In this document: positions 42,377 through 53,614 of the stretch, piece by piece
How positions within the stretch are numbered: position 1 is the first letter of the stretch
Layout: each line of letters starts with the position of its first letter
Notes under the pieces: generated by a model
The model's input: the letters and a program-made list of their open reading frames with translations, nothing else
Told to the model about the DNA's origin: nothing
Databases searched by the model: none
Program-made: the position numbers and the translations under genes
Source of the DNA: Leptobrachium leishanense
Taxonomy: Eukaryota > Chordata > Amphibia > Anura > Megophryidae
Length of the DNA: 64,000 bases
Assembly (NCBI GenBank): GCA_009667805.1
Contig: CM019063.1
Location: 353,920,942 to 353,984,941 of the forward strand
Direction: 5' to 3'

Positions 42377-43138
42377 GTGCCCAATGGCTCCAGAAATCAA
42401 GCCAGGACTGAAAGGTCGAGAAGACCCAGAGTTTCGCCCACTGCTGAGCCTACCAGGACTGAAAGAGTTACTCCCTTAGCATCCAGTCCTACGTCATGGG
42501 GAAACAATGCACACCCAAAACCTACATGGGTCAAGAAGAAGGCCAGGGTACAGCAAACGGGGTCTAAACTTCCTGCTACTACAACAAAGTTTCCTGACCA
42601 GCTGATAGGTCCTTCTCCCATCGTTCCAATCCAAGTAGAGGGAGTCTATACCAAAGCTCTGTTGGACTCAGGGGCTCAAGTGACGTCGATCTACCGAGAC
42701 TTCTATTAGAAGCACTTGAAACACATACCTCTACAGGAGCTAAAGGACCTTGAAATCTGGGGTATCGGGACTGAGAAACTTCCCTATGACGGATATCTAC
42801 AGGTGAAGATAGAGATCGGATTCAAAGTCATCGGACAGTCTGGAGGTTGTGATGCATTGGCCATTGTGTGTCCTCGGCCTTCAGGGGCCAACCAAAGTTC
42901 TATGATAGTGGGGACGAATACTGATCTGGTGCAACGTCTCCTGACTCCTATAGTACTGGAAGAAGGTTCTACCAAGGGAGTAAACCCGATGTTGCGTCCA
43001 GTCTATCAGCGAATGGTCGAAGAACAGAAGGCACCTGCCGAAGTGGGGCGCCTGTGGAGATTGGGAGGAACAGAAAAGGTTCTGCAATCAGGAGAAGTGG
43101 CGAGTTTCCTGGCTTCAGTCAAGTTGAACGGATCGTAA
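42377..43138 (+). pseudogene. Gypsy protease, in-frame stop
   Basis: Aspartic protease that cleaves the element polyproteins. A basic linker precedes VEGVYTKALLDSGAQVTSIY, with the DSGA active site at about 42665. A TAG at 42707-42709 interrupts the frame; it continues with LPYDGYLQVKIEIG and SSMIVGTN, the second half of the fold, to a TAA at 43136-43138. Same frame throughout. The start of the pol frame lies downstream of the gag stop by about 14 bases in another frame, so pol expression probably needed frameshifting or re-initiation. Confidence 0.75.
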
Positions 43139-43150
43139 CCAGGTCCTTAT

Positions 43151-44290
43151 GTGGTACTGGAAACTGATTTCAATCATGGGAGTGAAGCCGGAGTCGAAGT
43201 AATCCCTGAAATAATCTCCACAACAGCTTTGAAACGAACACGAGGAAGAGTCTCAGTCAGTGTATGTAATGTATCTGATTCTCCAGTGATCCTGAAAGCA
43301 CGAATGCCTATCGGGCAAGTGGCGTCCGCTACGCCTCTCTCTCCTACCAATTTAGGAGGGGGAGCGAATAGAGAGATTCCAGCTGACAGGTTCTATCCCA
43401 AGGACGCTCCCATCTCGCCTGAATGGAAGAAACGTCTTCAGTCCCAGGTCCTAAAGTGGAGGGACTTGTTCTCAAAGGATGAGTTCGACATGGGCCTAGC
43501 TAAGAGTACTGAGCATCGCATTCGACTGCAGGAAGATAAGCCGTTTCGAGAAAGGTCAAGACGAGTTCCGTTGGGAGACTTGGATGATCTAAGAGAACAG
43601 CTGAATGAACTGCAAAGAACTAAGGTGATTCAAGAGTCCAGGAGTTCGTACGCTTCTCCCATAGTGATGGTTCGGAAGAAGAATGGTCCTGTCCGTCTAT
43701 GCATAGACTATCGCACGCTAAATTGGAGAACCATCCCAGATCAATATGCCACTCCTCGGATAGAAGATGCCTTACAGTGTTTGTCTGGAGCAAAATGGTT
43801 TAGTGTACTAGACCTGCGAAGTGGGTATCACCAGATACCAATGCATCCTGAAGACAAAGAGAAGACTGCGTTCATCTGCCCACTGGGGTTCTTTGAGTTC
43901 AACAGAATGCCTCAAGGCCTTACGGGGGCTCCCGCCACGTTCCAACAGTTAATGGAGAAGACAGTCGGGGACATGAACCTGATCGAAGTGTTAGTGTATC
44001 TGGATGACATAATTGTGTTTGGAAAGACTTTGGAAGAACATGAGCAACGGTTGGAGAAGGTCTTGAAGAGGCTCCATGAAGAGGGGTTGAAACTGTCTCT
44101 GGAGAAGTGTAAATTCTGTTTACCTTCCGTTACGTATCTGGGACATGTTGTTTCAGCAGAAGGCGTTTCAACGGATCCTCGGAAGTTGGAAGCCGTAGCT
44201 TCCTGGCCTAGACCCCGAAATGTTACTGAACTTAGATCTTTCTTGGGGTTCTGCTCCTATTACCGAAGATTTGTAGGAGGATTTGCCTAG
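43151..44290 (+). pseudogene. Gypsy reverse transcriptase, open then stopped
   Basis: Reverse transcriptase domain in the same frame as the protease. Motifs in order: HRIRLQEDKPFRERSRRVP, SSYASPIVMVRKKNG, VRLCIDYRTLNWRT, FSVLDLRSGYHQI (first catalytic aspartate), TAFICPLGFFEFNRMPQGL, VLVYLDDIIVFG (YLDD at about 43996), LEKCKFC, YLGHVVSAEG and LRSFLGFCSYYRRF. The catalytic residues are intact. A TAG at 44288-44290 closes the open stretch at the junction to the connection region. Confidence 0.85.
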
Positions 44291-45187
44291 ATAGCTCAAC
44301 CACTGAACAAGCTCCTGCAGAAGGAAGACGCAGAAGAAGGCCACAAGGCCTCTGACCGAAATTCGTCGGCTCCAGGGCCAAGGAAGGCTCGAGAATCTAT
44401 CCAAGGAGAATGGACTAGTCAATGCAAAGGTGCTTTCATGAAGCTGAAAGAGAGTCTAACTCGAGCTCCTGTCTTGGCCTACACTGATCCTCATAAGCTG
44501 TACGAATTGCATGTAGATGCCAGCAGAGAAGGTCTAGGGGGAGTCTTATTCCAAGAATATGGTGGATTGTTGAGGCCTGTAGCCTATGTGAGCCGGAGTC
44601 TTACGCCTTCAGAAAAGAATTATCCTACCCACAAGTTGGAGTTCCTCACTTTGAAGTGGGCGGTGGTCGACAAGCTGAAAGACTATCTGTATGGAGCCGA
44701 ATTTGTGATAAAAACTGATAACAATCCTCTTACCTATGTCCTTACTACTGCGAAGCTGGATGCAACGGGACATCGGTGGTTGGTCGCTCTGTCAGGGTTT
44801 AGGTTCAGCCTGAAGTATCGCCCTGGAGTGAATAATCGAGATGCCGATGCTTTGTCGAGAAGACCCTATACTACAGAATGGACTCAGTTAACTCCAGATG
44901 GGGTGCAAGCTTTATGTCAAGGAGCAGAGCGCCGGGTCAAGGGAGGGATTGAAGCAGAAGCCATAGGAGTTATGGCTGTGGCTGTTCCAGAGTTCTATTG
45001 TAATCCTACGCAGCTGAGAGATGAAAGTTTGCCTACTTTTTCGAAACAAGACCTGAGAGCTGATCAGGCTGGAGACCCTTTGATTGCATTAACCGTGAAG
45101 TCCCTAAACGCGAACCAATGGGAAATTCTTCTGACAAATTCCCCAGAAGGGGCCAGATTGGTATACAAGGAGTGGGAACGGTTGTAG
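44291..45187 (+). pseudogene. Gypsy RNase H domain
   Basis: Continues in the pol frame after the TAG at 44288. Motifs LTRAPVLAYTDPHK, ELHVDASREGLGGVLFQ, RPVAYVSRSLTPSEKNY, THKLEFLTLKWAV, KTDNNPLTYVL and RDADALSRRP are the gypsy-type RNase H (RT_RNaseH) pattern with catalytic aspartate, glutamate and aspartate present. A TAG at 45185-45187 breaks the frame just before integrase. Confidence 0.85.
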
Positions 45188-46927
45188 ATGTTGGATGGGG
45201 TGGTCTACCGAAGGGGCCCCTCAAACAATGCTGGAGAGACCCAACAGTTGTTCCTTCCCACCAAACACAGAGAGGGTGTGCTGCGGTCATTACACGATGA
45301 CCATGGACATTTAGGTGCAGAGAGAACTTTTAAGCTGGTGCGAGACAGATTCTATTGGCCCTGTATGAGACCTGAAGTTGAAAGTTACTTCCACTCATGT
45401 CTGAGGTGTATCCAAAGGAAGACTCTACCAACCCGAACTGCTCCAATGAGCCACCTACAAAGTCAAGGACCCATGGATTTGGTGTGCATTGATTTCCTGT
45501 GCTTATAGCCGGATGCTAGTGGGCAGAGAAATATTTTAGTGGTGACTGATCATTTCATGCCTTATGCCCAAGCTTTTTCTACGAGAGACCAACGTGCTCC
45601 TACGGTGGCGAAGGTTTTAATGGAAAAGTTTTTTGTTTACTATGGACTGCCAAGGAGAATACACTCGGATCAGGGTAGAGACTTTGAGAGCCGGCTTGTT
45701 GGACAATTACTGGAACGGCTGGGAATTCAGAAGACCTGAACTACACCATATCACCCTCAAGGTGATGCTCAACCAGAAAGGTTCAATCGCACTCTGCTAA
45801 ATATGTTGGGGACATTATCAAACAGAGAGAAGCAGAGCTGGAGTCATCACATAGCCACGCTAGTACATGCATACAACAGTACGGAGAGTGACGCTACTGG
45901 ATACTCAACATACCGTCTTATGTTCGGAAGGGAAGCTCGACTGCCGGTTGATTTGGCGTTCGGGCTATCTCTGGATCAGACGTCTGTAGCCTCTCATAGG
46001 AATTATGTGGATAGATTTCAGAAGAATTTGGCCTCTGCGTTTGAACAGGCCCGTTTGACCTCTGGGAACAGGGAACAGAGGAATAAGCGAAACTACGACT
46101 TGAAAGTTCGGATACAGGATCTACAACCCGGCGATAGGGTTTTGTTGAAGAACTTGGGTGCTTCTGCCAGGCATAAGTTGGCGGATAGATGGAGTTCTCA
46201 AGTCTACATTGTCTGCAAGCAACTGCCGGGTCTGCCAGTTTACCAAATTCGACCAGATGGAAAGGCTGGGCCTCTTAAAAACTGGCACCGAAATCATCTG
46301 CTACCTCTGAGGGAAGCTGTAAGGATACCAGTTGGAGACAAACTTTCTCTGCCGACCCCACCTCCGCCTGCTCCACGTTTGACTCCCGTTACTCGGTCTC
46401 AGCAGACACGGGTTGTTGAGGAAAGTGAAGGGGATAGTGAGGAAGAAAGCTTTTGTCTGGATTGGGTGTGCTCACCAGAGCCTGAAGAGGTCATTCCAGT
46501 TCCCGAACAGTGGGAAAGTAACCTGAGGTCTGAGGCTCCAGAATTCCAGCTGGAAATTCCTGAAACTTCTGAAATTCCTATAGTTCCTGAAAACGTGTCC
46601 TATGATTATAGTTCTATGCCTTCACTGGAAGGATCATACTCCGAGGAGATGTTTGTTCCAGTTGTGGATGAAAGAACCAAACCCATATTTGTAGTACTTC
46701 CGCCTGAAGAGGAGCTGATTGAGCCAGAACCAAAACGTTCTGTCCGACCCCCTCAGAGACTCACCTACGACTCACCAGGACATAGCACTGAAGAGGCTGT
46801 TACCACAGTGCGAAGGTTGCCCGAAGTGTCTGCTATGTTAGCTGAGGTAGCCAGAAGTATGAGTAAACTTGAGGATGTATACCTAACCCATTGTATGTTT
46901 GCTGCTGAGCCTATATATATTGACTGA
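45188..46927 (+). pseudogene. Gypsy integrase and C-terminal tail
   Basis: Integrase inserts the cDNA copy. The HHCC zinc domain reads DDHGHLGAERTF, RFYWPCMRPEV and HSCLRCIQRKT. The catalytic core has DLVCIDFLCL then TAG (45506-45508), VTDHFMPYAQAF, YGLPRRIHSDQGRDFES and, after TGA (45737-45739), PYHPQGDAQPERFNRTL, with the DDE residues present. A GPY/F-type C-terminal part follows (GDRVLLKN, NWHRNHLLPL, about 46130-46310). Beyond it the frame stays open for ~200 more codons of acidic, proline-rich sequence to TGA at 46925; I do not recognise this tail. No env gene follows. Confidence 0.8.
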
Positions 46928-46997
46928 TGTAATGTTGAAATGTAATGTAACTGTTACACCTCCTTGGAGAGACCCAAGAGTTCTAGGAGGGGGAGAG

Positions 46998-47942
46998 TGT
47001 AGCGCTGGTTTAATTCTGCTGCTGTAATTACTCGTTTCTGGCAACCAGGGGGAGACGAGCGCAATGTAAACCATACTGGACACTTTGGGACTACGTTTTT
47101 CAGCATGCTTTGGGGCAGAGACAGGAAGTGGGTGGGGAGAACGGAGAGACATTCGCGACCTCGTGCGGAGGAGAGCCAGTGCGCACCAAGGGGTGAACAG
47201 AGCAAGACGCACGTGAGACAGGGAGAGATTGTGACCAGGCCGGAGCGCAGGTGCTGCCTTGCGGACGCTGGAGATTGGTTTCAGTGACTTGCCAGAGACC
47301 CAGTAATCCACCGCTGAGAGGTTTGCACAGATATAGAGCTGCAGATTGGACCCCGAGTTAGGAGACCGCCATGATCTAATGGGAGTGCAGGCGGTGAACT
47401 GAGAATCTTGTTGCAAAGACGGACAAGCAAGACAAGCGGATCCGGTGGCACAGAGTCCCAGCCAAATCGAGCGGAGAGACGTCCTTGGTCGAGCAGAGGT
47501 GCAGATTATCTGGCGGATGGGTGAGAGGCCTTCCAGGCCACAGTAAAAATTAAAGCACACTGCAGTTTGTCTAAATCTACAGGGCCCCAACGTGACTAGT
47601 CGAAGACACATTGAATTCATTCACTGGCCAGTTGAATCTAGTACCCGGGTACCAACACACGCATACACGCACACCTTCTTGGGACACAACCTGTACGGGA
47701 CTTACACTCCGGCAACAAAGGGGTTAAAATTTCCTTTTTTACCGCTGCGCGTTTCTCGCATTACGAATTCCTGTAAATATATATATATATACTGTGCTTG
47801 CTTTATATATGCCAGTTTATTTGAGACCAGTAAACTATATAACTTATAAAATCCACAACAGTGCTGGTGTATATTTATTCCCTAGTGTGGGGAGACTGAC
47901 CCGAGGTTAAATTCAGCGGCTCCTCCGGGAGTGAGCGCTACA
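46998..47942 (+). repeat. Gypsy 3' LTR, complete (945 bp)
   Basis: TGTAGCGCTGGTTT to GTGAGCGCTACA, with AGCGCT inverted repeats at the ends. Matches the truncated 5' LTR and, inverted, the solo LTR at 29852-30785. Confidence 0.92.
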
Positions 47943-48960
47943 AGTGATTGGAGAGTTTTAAAACTCTGTTGTGTGGGGGTGAGAGGGCTGGATTTTAACA
48001 CTCTCCACCAGCTCTCAGCTGATAGAGTACGCAAGCATGCCATAATCTATCTCTACACTTTTTCACAGTATGCATATTCTCGAACATGATCGAATACCTA
48101 TCTTGCACGAGCATTTTCACATTATGTCAATCATTATTTTCCTTTACATTCTAACTCATCAGATTCTTTAACATTGAACATTTCACATAGACTTTTTTTG
48201 GTATATTTAATAATTTTTTTCACTTCAGTCATCACTTTATTTTTATTTTTTTATCTTTTTTGCTTTTGCTTGTTTTTTATATTTTTTACATCTTTATATT
48301 TTCATATATTTAGCACCTACAGTATATATGTTCACATATGACAATCACTCCTCATCTAATGTTTCACACACATGCCCTGCTTATTTAACAGTACAGCTCT
48401 CACACAAATTTTTCTATTGTCCATTTGCCACTATTTCATAACATTTCATATTTTTTCATGTGCCCATATTATGGACAGTCGTCTGTCTGCATGTCTTCAT
48501 AGGTTTCAATCTTTACATACAGCTGTGTACTTATTGGTGTATGATCTATGAGTTAACCTGCTCTCTCCGTGTGATGTTCCTTGCAGATTTAATGTCTCCA
48601 TATTGTTTTTATGTTATGGTCTGCCGGGATGCGTCTCCCGGACAACTGTTCAGGGAGAGCGCACCAGTCGCAGACAGATTACGTCACGAACTTGCGTGCC
48701 AGACCGGTATCGGACGCCACGCCCCTTGGGGATTTGGCGATTCGTCCGGAGGCAAGCCACAAGTGCGGTAAATTAATCAGTGATGTTTTAATACTTTTTG
48801 TATAAATATGCCACTCCTGCCCATGTTTACCACCTTGATAAAGGCCCCTGTGAGGGCCGAAACGTCGGCAAGTACCTACGGGCACTTTTTAATATCGCCT
48901 TAATAAAGCATTGATTTTTTTAGCTCTTTACCTAAGCCCTGGAGTGCGTCCTTTCCTAAC
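47943..48960 (+). mobile_element. PLE-type end region with ribozyme motif
   Basis: Non-coding, AT-rich upstream, then a GC-richer stretch with TATAAATATGCC at about 48801 directly before the hammerhead-like fold, and a tail TTAATATCGCCTTAATAAAGCATTG to 48960. The layout (TATA, ribozyme) fits the LTR-like ends of PLEs. No PLE coding sequence is present, and the upstream limit is unclear. Confidence 0.45.
48825..48876 (+). ncRNA. Hammerhead-ribozyme-like motif
   Basis: TTGATAA (core, first base changed) is followed by a stem II GGCCC/GGGCC with loop CTGTGA, GAAA (48859-48862), and CGTC with a minimal stem III and TC at the cleavage position. Stem I pairing is weak (CC/GG only next to the core). 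Confidence 0.5.
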
Positions 48961-48961
48961 G

Positions 48962-48995
<34 letters not shown>

Positions 48996-48998
48996 CAT
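48961..48998. repeat. (TA)n microsatellite
   Basis: ATATATATAC followed by a run of TA dinucleotides to about 48995. Confidence 0.95.
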
Positions 48999-49443
48999 AC
49001 CTGCCCTTACCTTTCCCTATAAATTTGCTAAAAATATACACACAAAAACCAAACTACTGCCCGAGACCCCGCGCAGCCCACATGCCACCCCCCTCTACCT
49101 GGCTGAATGTATCTAATATATATAATTAAATATATTCAGTCAGGTATAGAAAGAAAAAAAAAGTTCTATTTTATGTTCCCGGGGACATTTAAAAATGTCC
49201 TCGGATTATTTTTTTTTTAGAAATGTGTCGCCTTACCTTAGCCTGGTGGTCAGTGGGGGCTCCCTGGATGCTGGTTGTAGGGCCGTGGCTGCAGGTGCAG
49301 AGGAGAGTGATCTGCATTTGCAGTAGGTAAGCAGTCAGGAGTGAGAGAGTGTGTGATGTGTGCCCGGTTTAAATAAGCAGCGGGAGGCAGGAAAGCGTTA
49401 AATGTGAAAAGTTGCGTAGCAGCCGATTGTTTGCAATGTAGTG
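48999..49443. other. Intergenic, nothing recognised
   Basis: Mixed DNA without motif-bearing frames. Confidence 0.4.
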
Positions 49444-49656
49444 CTCTCTCTCCTGAGGTCTCTGCAGTGTACCCCTCATCTCAGCTGTGATCAGGGGATG
49501 CCACTTCACCATAAAATCAGTAGTAAATCACAGAGCCGTCTGGTCCACTCCTCTGTCACTGCTCGGAGAGAAGAGGTCTGTAGACTAACAAATTTATGTC
49601 ACATTCCCTGATCACAGCTGAGGTGAGGGGACACTGCAGGGGGGCTCAGGGGAGGG
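49444..49656. repeat. Inverted repeat, ~58-bp arms
   Basis: CTGCAGTGT(A)CCCCTCA(T/C)CTCAGCTGTGATCAGGG in the left arm (49444-49502) is complemented at 49598-49656, about 85% identical, with a ~95-bp loop. Confidence 0.75.
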
Positions 49657-49874
49657 AGGAATGGATGGGAAATAATCAGCTACTCTACATTTTGCAGTTA
49701 ACTCCTTCCTGGCTCTCCTTGCCATTTTAAACAGGGCACAAATCAAATTCATCCACACACTAACTCTGCAGTGGGGACACAGCCTCCACAACACAACTCC
49801 CACACAGCACTTCACAGTCCCCACGTAAACCATGCCCTCACATTGCACCGCACCCACACCTACTCCAATTCATA

Positions 49875-50100
49875 CAGCCCCCATATAAAACAAACAGCCT
49901 CCATATATACTTACACAGCCTCCATATATGACAGCCCCCATATAAAAACACACAGCCCCCATACAAAACACACAGCCCCCATATAAAACACAGCCTCCAT
50001 TTATGACACAGTCTCCATATATCACAGCCCCTATATAAAACACAGCCCCATATATCACAGCCCTTATATAAAACAGCCTCCATATATCACGGCTCCCTTT
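49875..50100. repeat. Minisatellite, ACACAGCC(C/T)CCATATA units
   Basis: About twelve units of 16-20 bp (CACAGCCCCCATATAAAA and variants). It explains the tyrosine/cysteine-rich chance frames on both strands. Confidence 0.9.
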
Positions 50101-50149
50101 TGAACACATACATCACAGCTCCCATATCATTCATACTTTCACAGCTCCA

Positions 50150-50335
50150 TCAAGCATACCTTCATCACGCATACCCTCATGCAGCATTTATGTCACACAT
50201 ACCCTCATCACGCATACCCTCATGCAGCATTTATGTCACACGTACCCTCATCACGCATACAATCATGCAGCATTTATGTCACACATACCCTCATCTCGCA
50301 TACCCTCATGCTGCATTTATGTCACACTGTCATGT
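50150..50335. repeat. Minisatellite, ~57-bp units
   Basis: Units ATACCCTCATGCAGCATTTA and TGTCACACATACCCTCATCACGC alternate about three and a half times. Confidence 0.9.
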
Positions 50336-50539
50336 CCCTAGCTGCCAGCGCCATAAGAGAGCTAAAGGCAAGGTGCCTCATAGTGATAAGACTAACAGTG
50401 AATCTCCTGAAAAGCCTTGCTGAGCCAGTAACCAGGTGCTTGCTAATGTCTCCTGATTTCTTCTCTACAAAAGAGGACCACACCTATCCCATAATGCTAG
50501 TAAGCAGCTGCCTCCAGTTCCCAGTTACCTCGGCTTCCA

Positions 50540-50755
50540 GGACCCCATCTGCTGCAAGACCTCTGCTGCAAGACCCCTTCTGCTGCAAGACCCCTTCTGC
50601 TGCAAGACCTCTTCTGCTGCAAGACCTCCTCTGCTGCAAGACCCCTTCTGCTGCAAGACCTCTTCTGCTGCAAGACCTCCTCTGCTGCAAGACCTCTTCT
50701 GCTGCAAGACCCCTTCTGCTGCAAGTCCCCTTCTGCTGCAAGTCCCTCTGCATTC
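50540..50755. repeat. Minisatellite, 17-bp units
   Basis: CTTCTGCTGCAAGACCC is repeated about twelve times with small changes. Open frames across it (leucine/glutamine-rich) are chance products. Confidence 0.92.
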
Positions 50756-50904
50756 CTAGGACCCTTTGCATTCCCAGGACCCTCTGCCTCCAAAAGACTG
50801 CTTCTATTTACTATTTATTTTCTAATGATCTCCTTCACCCTTCATTCTAATATTTCTCTCTCTATATCTGGTTTAACCCTGCTCTAATTTCTATCTACTC
50901 TAGG

Positions 50905-52875
50905 GATGAGCTGTTCGGTTCGATATGTTCGGCGTTCGATTCATACATCGCCCGTTCGGCTGTTCATCTAACTCCGAACTTTCCGTGTGTTCGCCGCATG
51001 TTGGCCCACAATGCACAACAATGGACCACAATGCACTTTTCCACTGGCCTGAAGCTTGTAATTGGCTACAGCCTGCACCTGACCACAGTTTAGGTGCAAG
51101 ACTATGCCAATCACGGCTCAGAGTCCTGATTGGGCAAATTTTGCCCAATCATGGGCTCACAGAGCTAAATCCCGCAGCACACTATATAAGACGTCCCTCA
51201 CAGCCCCAGCACGTGTTTTTTGAGAGGAGATTGTTGTGTTCGTGTGTGTTCTCACTGCCACTAGCTATTGGGGGGGGGGTCTCACTTCTACAAAATATCT
51301 GGGAATTGTTGTAATCTGTGTGTTCTCACTGTCAGCAGCAATTGTGGGGGTCTCACTTCTAGAATATATCTGGGAATTGTGGTAATCTGTGTGTTCTCAC
51401 TGCCACCAACTATTTTGGGGGTCTCATTTCTACAAAATATCTGGGAATTGTTGTAAACTGTGTCTTCTCACTGCCAGCTATCATGGGGTCCCACATACTT
51501 CTAGCAGATTTCTGCGAATTGTAATCTGTGTCTTGTCACTGCCACAAATCAGGGGGTCTCACTGATTTATAGGAGGTTCCTGGGAATTGTAATTTGTGTC
51601 GTCACTGTTGCCAGCTATCGGGGGGTCCTCTCAGGGGGTCTCACAGACTTGTAGCAGATTTCTGCGAATTTTAATCTGTGTCTTGTCACTCGCCGCCAAC
51701 TATCAGGGTGTCTCACTGAGTTATACCAGAGTTCTGGAAATCTTTAATCTAGATAACAGAGTTGAATCAGAGTTCTGTATATCTTTAATCTACATATCAC
51801 TCACCATGTCAGAAAGACCAAAAAGTAAGGCAGACGCTCCCATACACAGATAAGAGAGCAAGCAGCCTCTGTGTCGGGAGGCTGTGCCTCTGGTCGTCGT
51901 GGACGTGGTGCATCTTCTGGAGTGGCACGCTTGTCCTTTCTAACTGGTGCTGGCCGTCTTATGCAGCAGCAACAAACATAGGATTTGGTGGATTGGCTAA
52001 CCAGGCCATCCTCATTCTCCGAGTCCTCTGCCAGCCAGGCTTGTAATGGTTTACAGTCCACCTCAGCTGCCAAAGCATCTAATGCAGCCTCCATGTCCAC
52101 AGCTACTCCTGCCGTAGCCTCACTATCACACACGGAGGAGTCAGCGGAAATGTTTGACTACAATGACAGTGACATGCTGCTTGAGGATGCGCAGCAAGTA
52201 CAGTGCTCTGAGTCAATCTCTTAGGTTGAGGAAGGGAGTATAATCAACCTAGAGAAAGGGGGTGCCAGTGACACACAAATAACTGGCACTCATGTTGCCC
52301 CAGCAGCTGCATCATACTGCCAAGTTGGCTCCAGTGATGAGGAGATAGGGGGTGATGACAATGATGATGAGGTCACTGACTCCACCTGGGTGCCTGATCG
52401 AACAGAGGAGTCAAGTGAGGAGGAGGAGGCACAACAAACATGAGACACAACATCCTCTATGACCAACCGCAGCCAATCCAAGGCATCAGATGTCAGAGCT
52501 GCTCAGGAGCAGAGCACTGTTGTCTCAAAGCACACATCAAGGAACTCTGCTGTCTGGGAGTTCTTTAAGAAATGTGCAGCAGACCGCGCCATTGCTATTT
52601 GTAATCTATGTCAGATGAGGATCAAGCGTGGGAAAGACATCCCACACTTGGGTACCACGTGCTTGAGGCGACATATGACCACCTGCCATGCATCCCGTTG
52701 GCACAACACTTTGCATAGGTCCTCCTCTTCCTCATCTGTCTCTACCCCACTATATGTCGAGGGATGATGCTACAATAATGTGTGTACCAGGTCCTTCCTC
52801 ACAATGTGACAGCATCCCATCATCGGAAGATTTACGCAGTCAGATTACGTTGCCCCAGCTGCTGAAGGGTAAGAA
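50905..52875 (+). mobile_element. hAT transposon, 5' part
   Basis: Starts with GGGATGAGCTGTTCGGTTCG, continues with a leader holding a TATATAAGACG box (51183) and four to six diverged ~90-bp repeats of GGGAATTGTNGTAATCTGTGT / TCTCACTGCCA (51290-51700), then the N-terminal transposase region with a BED finger. It stops at about 52875 without the catalytic hAT core or a right end. Confidence 0.65.
51806..52870 (+). pseudogene. hAT transposase N-terminus with BED finger, broken
   Basis: The start MSERPKSKADAP (51806) changes frame near 51835 to ASVSGGCASGRRGRGASSG. An acidic low-complexity region follows. The BED zinc finger SAVWEFFKKCAADRAIAICN, then LCQMRIKRGKD, LGTTCLRRHMTTCH lies at about 52546-52690, with the C-C-H-H residues present. 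Nonsense codons in frame: TAG 51979-51981, TAG 52222-52224, TGA 52441-52443. A second frameshift lies near 52750, after which ITLPQLLKGKKKY is read. The RNase H-like catalytic core and hAT dimerisation domain are missing. Dead. Confidence 0.75.
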
Positions 52876-53545
52876 AAAATATAATTGGAATTAGGTAGTC
52901 CAACTAAATGGCTACCTACAGCGGAGCTTCTAAATGATTAGAGTCCGAAACCACTTGGGAAATAACCCAAATATATTAGACAAGAGACCTCTCAACCAAG
53001 AGGTTATTGGTCAGGACAATGTAATTTTAAAACCAAATCTTTATTATTAAACACAAAGACATATAAACATATAATGTGAAAACTGAAAAAAGTGTTGGAC
53101 ACAGCAAAAAGACAAAAAAGGTTTAAAAGAAAACAATGTATTGTAGAAATTCTTAAATGTAAGAAATGATGTATGTCCTGTATGAACTCCAATAACAAGC
53201 TCCTAAGTATACATCTAGCATTCGGTTCAAAAGAGCATTATTGGATACAGGGTACCCTAAAAAAGATTACCTATATAGAACTAAATACCCTATGTGGTTA
53301 GATGTTGCAATATACGTGCACAGATAACACAATGTAGAGCAGATAACCTGTTAGTGTAATTCAAATAGAGGCGTAGACAGACCTTTCTACCCTTAATTAA
53401 ATAATAACCATGTATTAGCATAGATTGCTCAATCAACCAGAGGGAGTCTCTCTTGCGTTGTAAAACTACCTTCTATAAATCTTAAACCATGGTGTTCTCA
53501 TTAAATTAGGTATCAAAATATTCCCGATAATATGATCATAAGGTG
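52876..53545 (-). other. Unassigned AT-rich DNA, possible PLE tail
   Basis: The minus strand contains TTTAATAATAAAGATTTGGT followed by AAAATTACATTGTCCTGACC, similar in style to the AATAAAATTACA tail near 24695 of the PLE fragment. No coding region is seen and the assignment is weak. Confidence 0.3.
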
Positions 53546-53613
53546 GTCAATTCGAAATATGCGGAATATGCTGGCGCTTTATAAATAAAGAATAATAATA
53601 ATAATAATAATAG
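53546..53613. repeat. LINE-type tail with (AAT)n microsatellite
   Basis: GCTGGCGCTTTATAAATAAA followed by (AAT)n to 53611, a common 3' end of interspersed repeats. Confidence 0.7.
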
Positions 53614-53614
53614 G

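Larger units (their letters stand above)
40162..47942 (+). mobile_element. Ty3/gypsy LTR retrotransposon with PNMA-like Gag
   Basis: Order: partial 5' LTR, primer site, gag, then protease-reverse transcriptase-RNase H-integrase in one pol frame, polypurine tract (AGGAGGGGGAGAG, 46986-46997) and complete 3' LTR. Integrase after RNase H identifies Ty3/gypsy. The 5' LTR lacks its first ~270 bp and no target duplicate can be identified. Gag resembles the capsid of vertebrate PNMA proteins. Confidence 0.9.

Noticed and set aside
50179..50850. 223-codon leucine/cysteine-rich frame
   Set aside because: Most of it is the 17-bp minisatellite.
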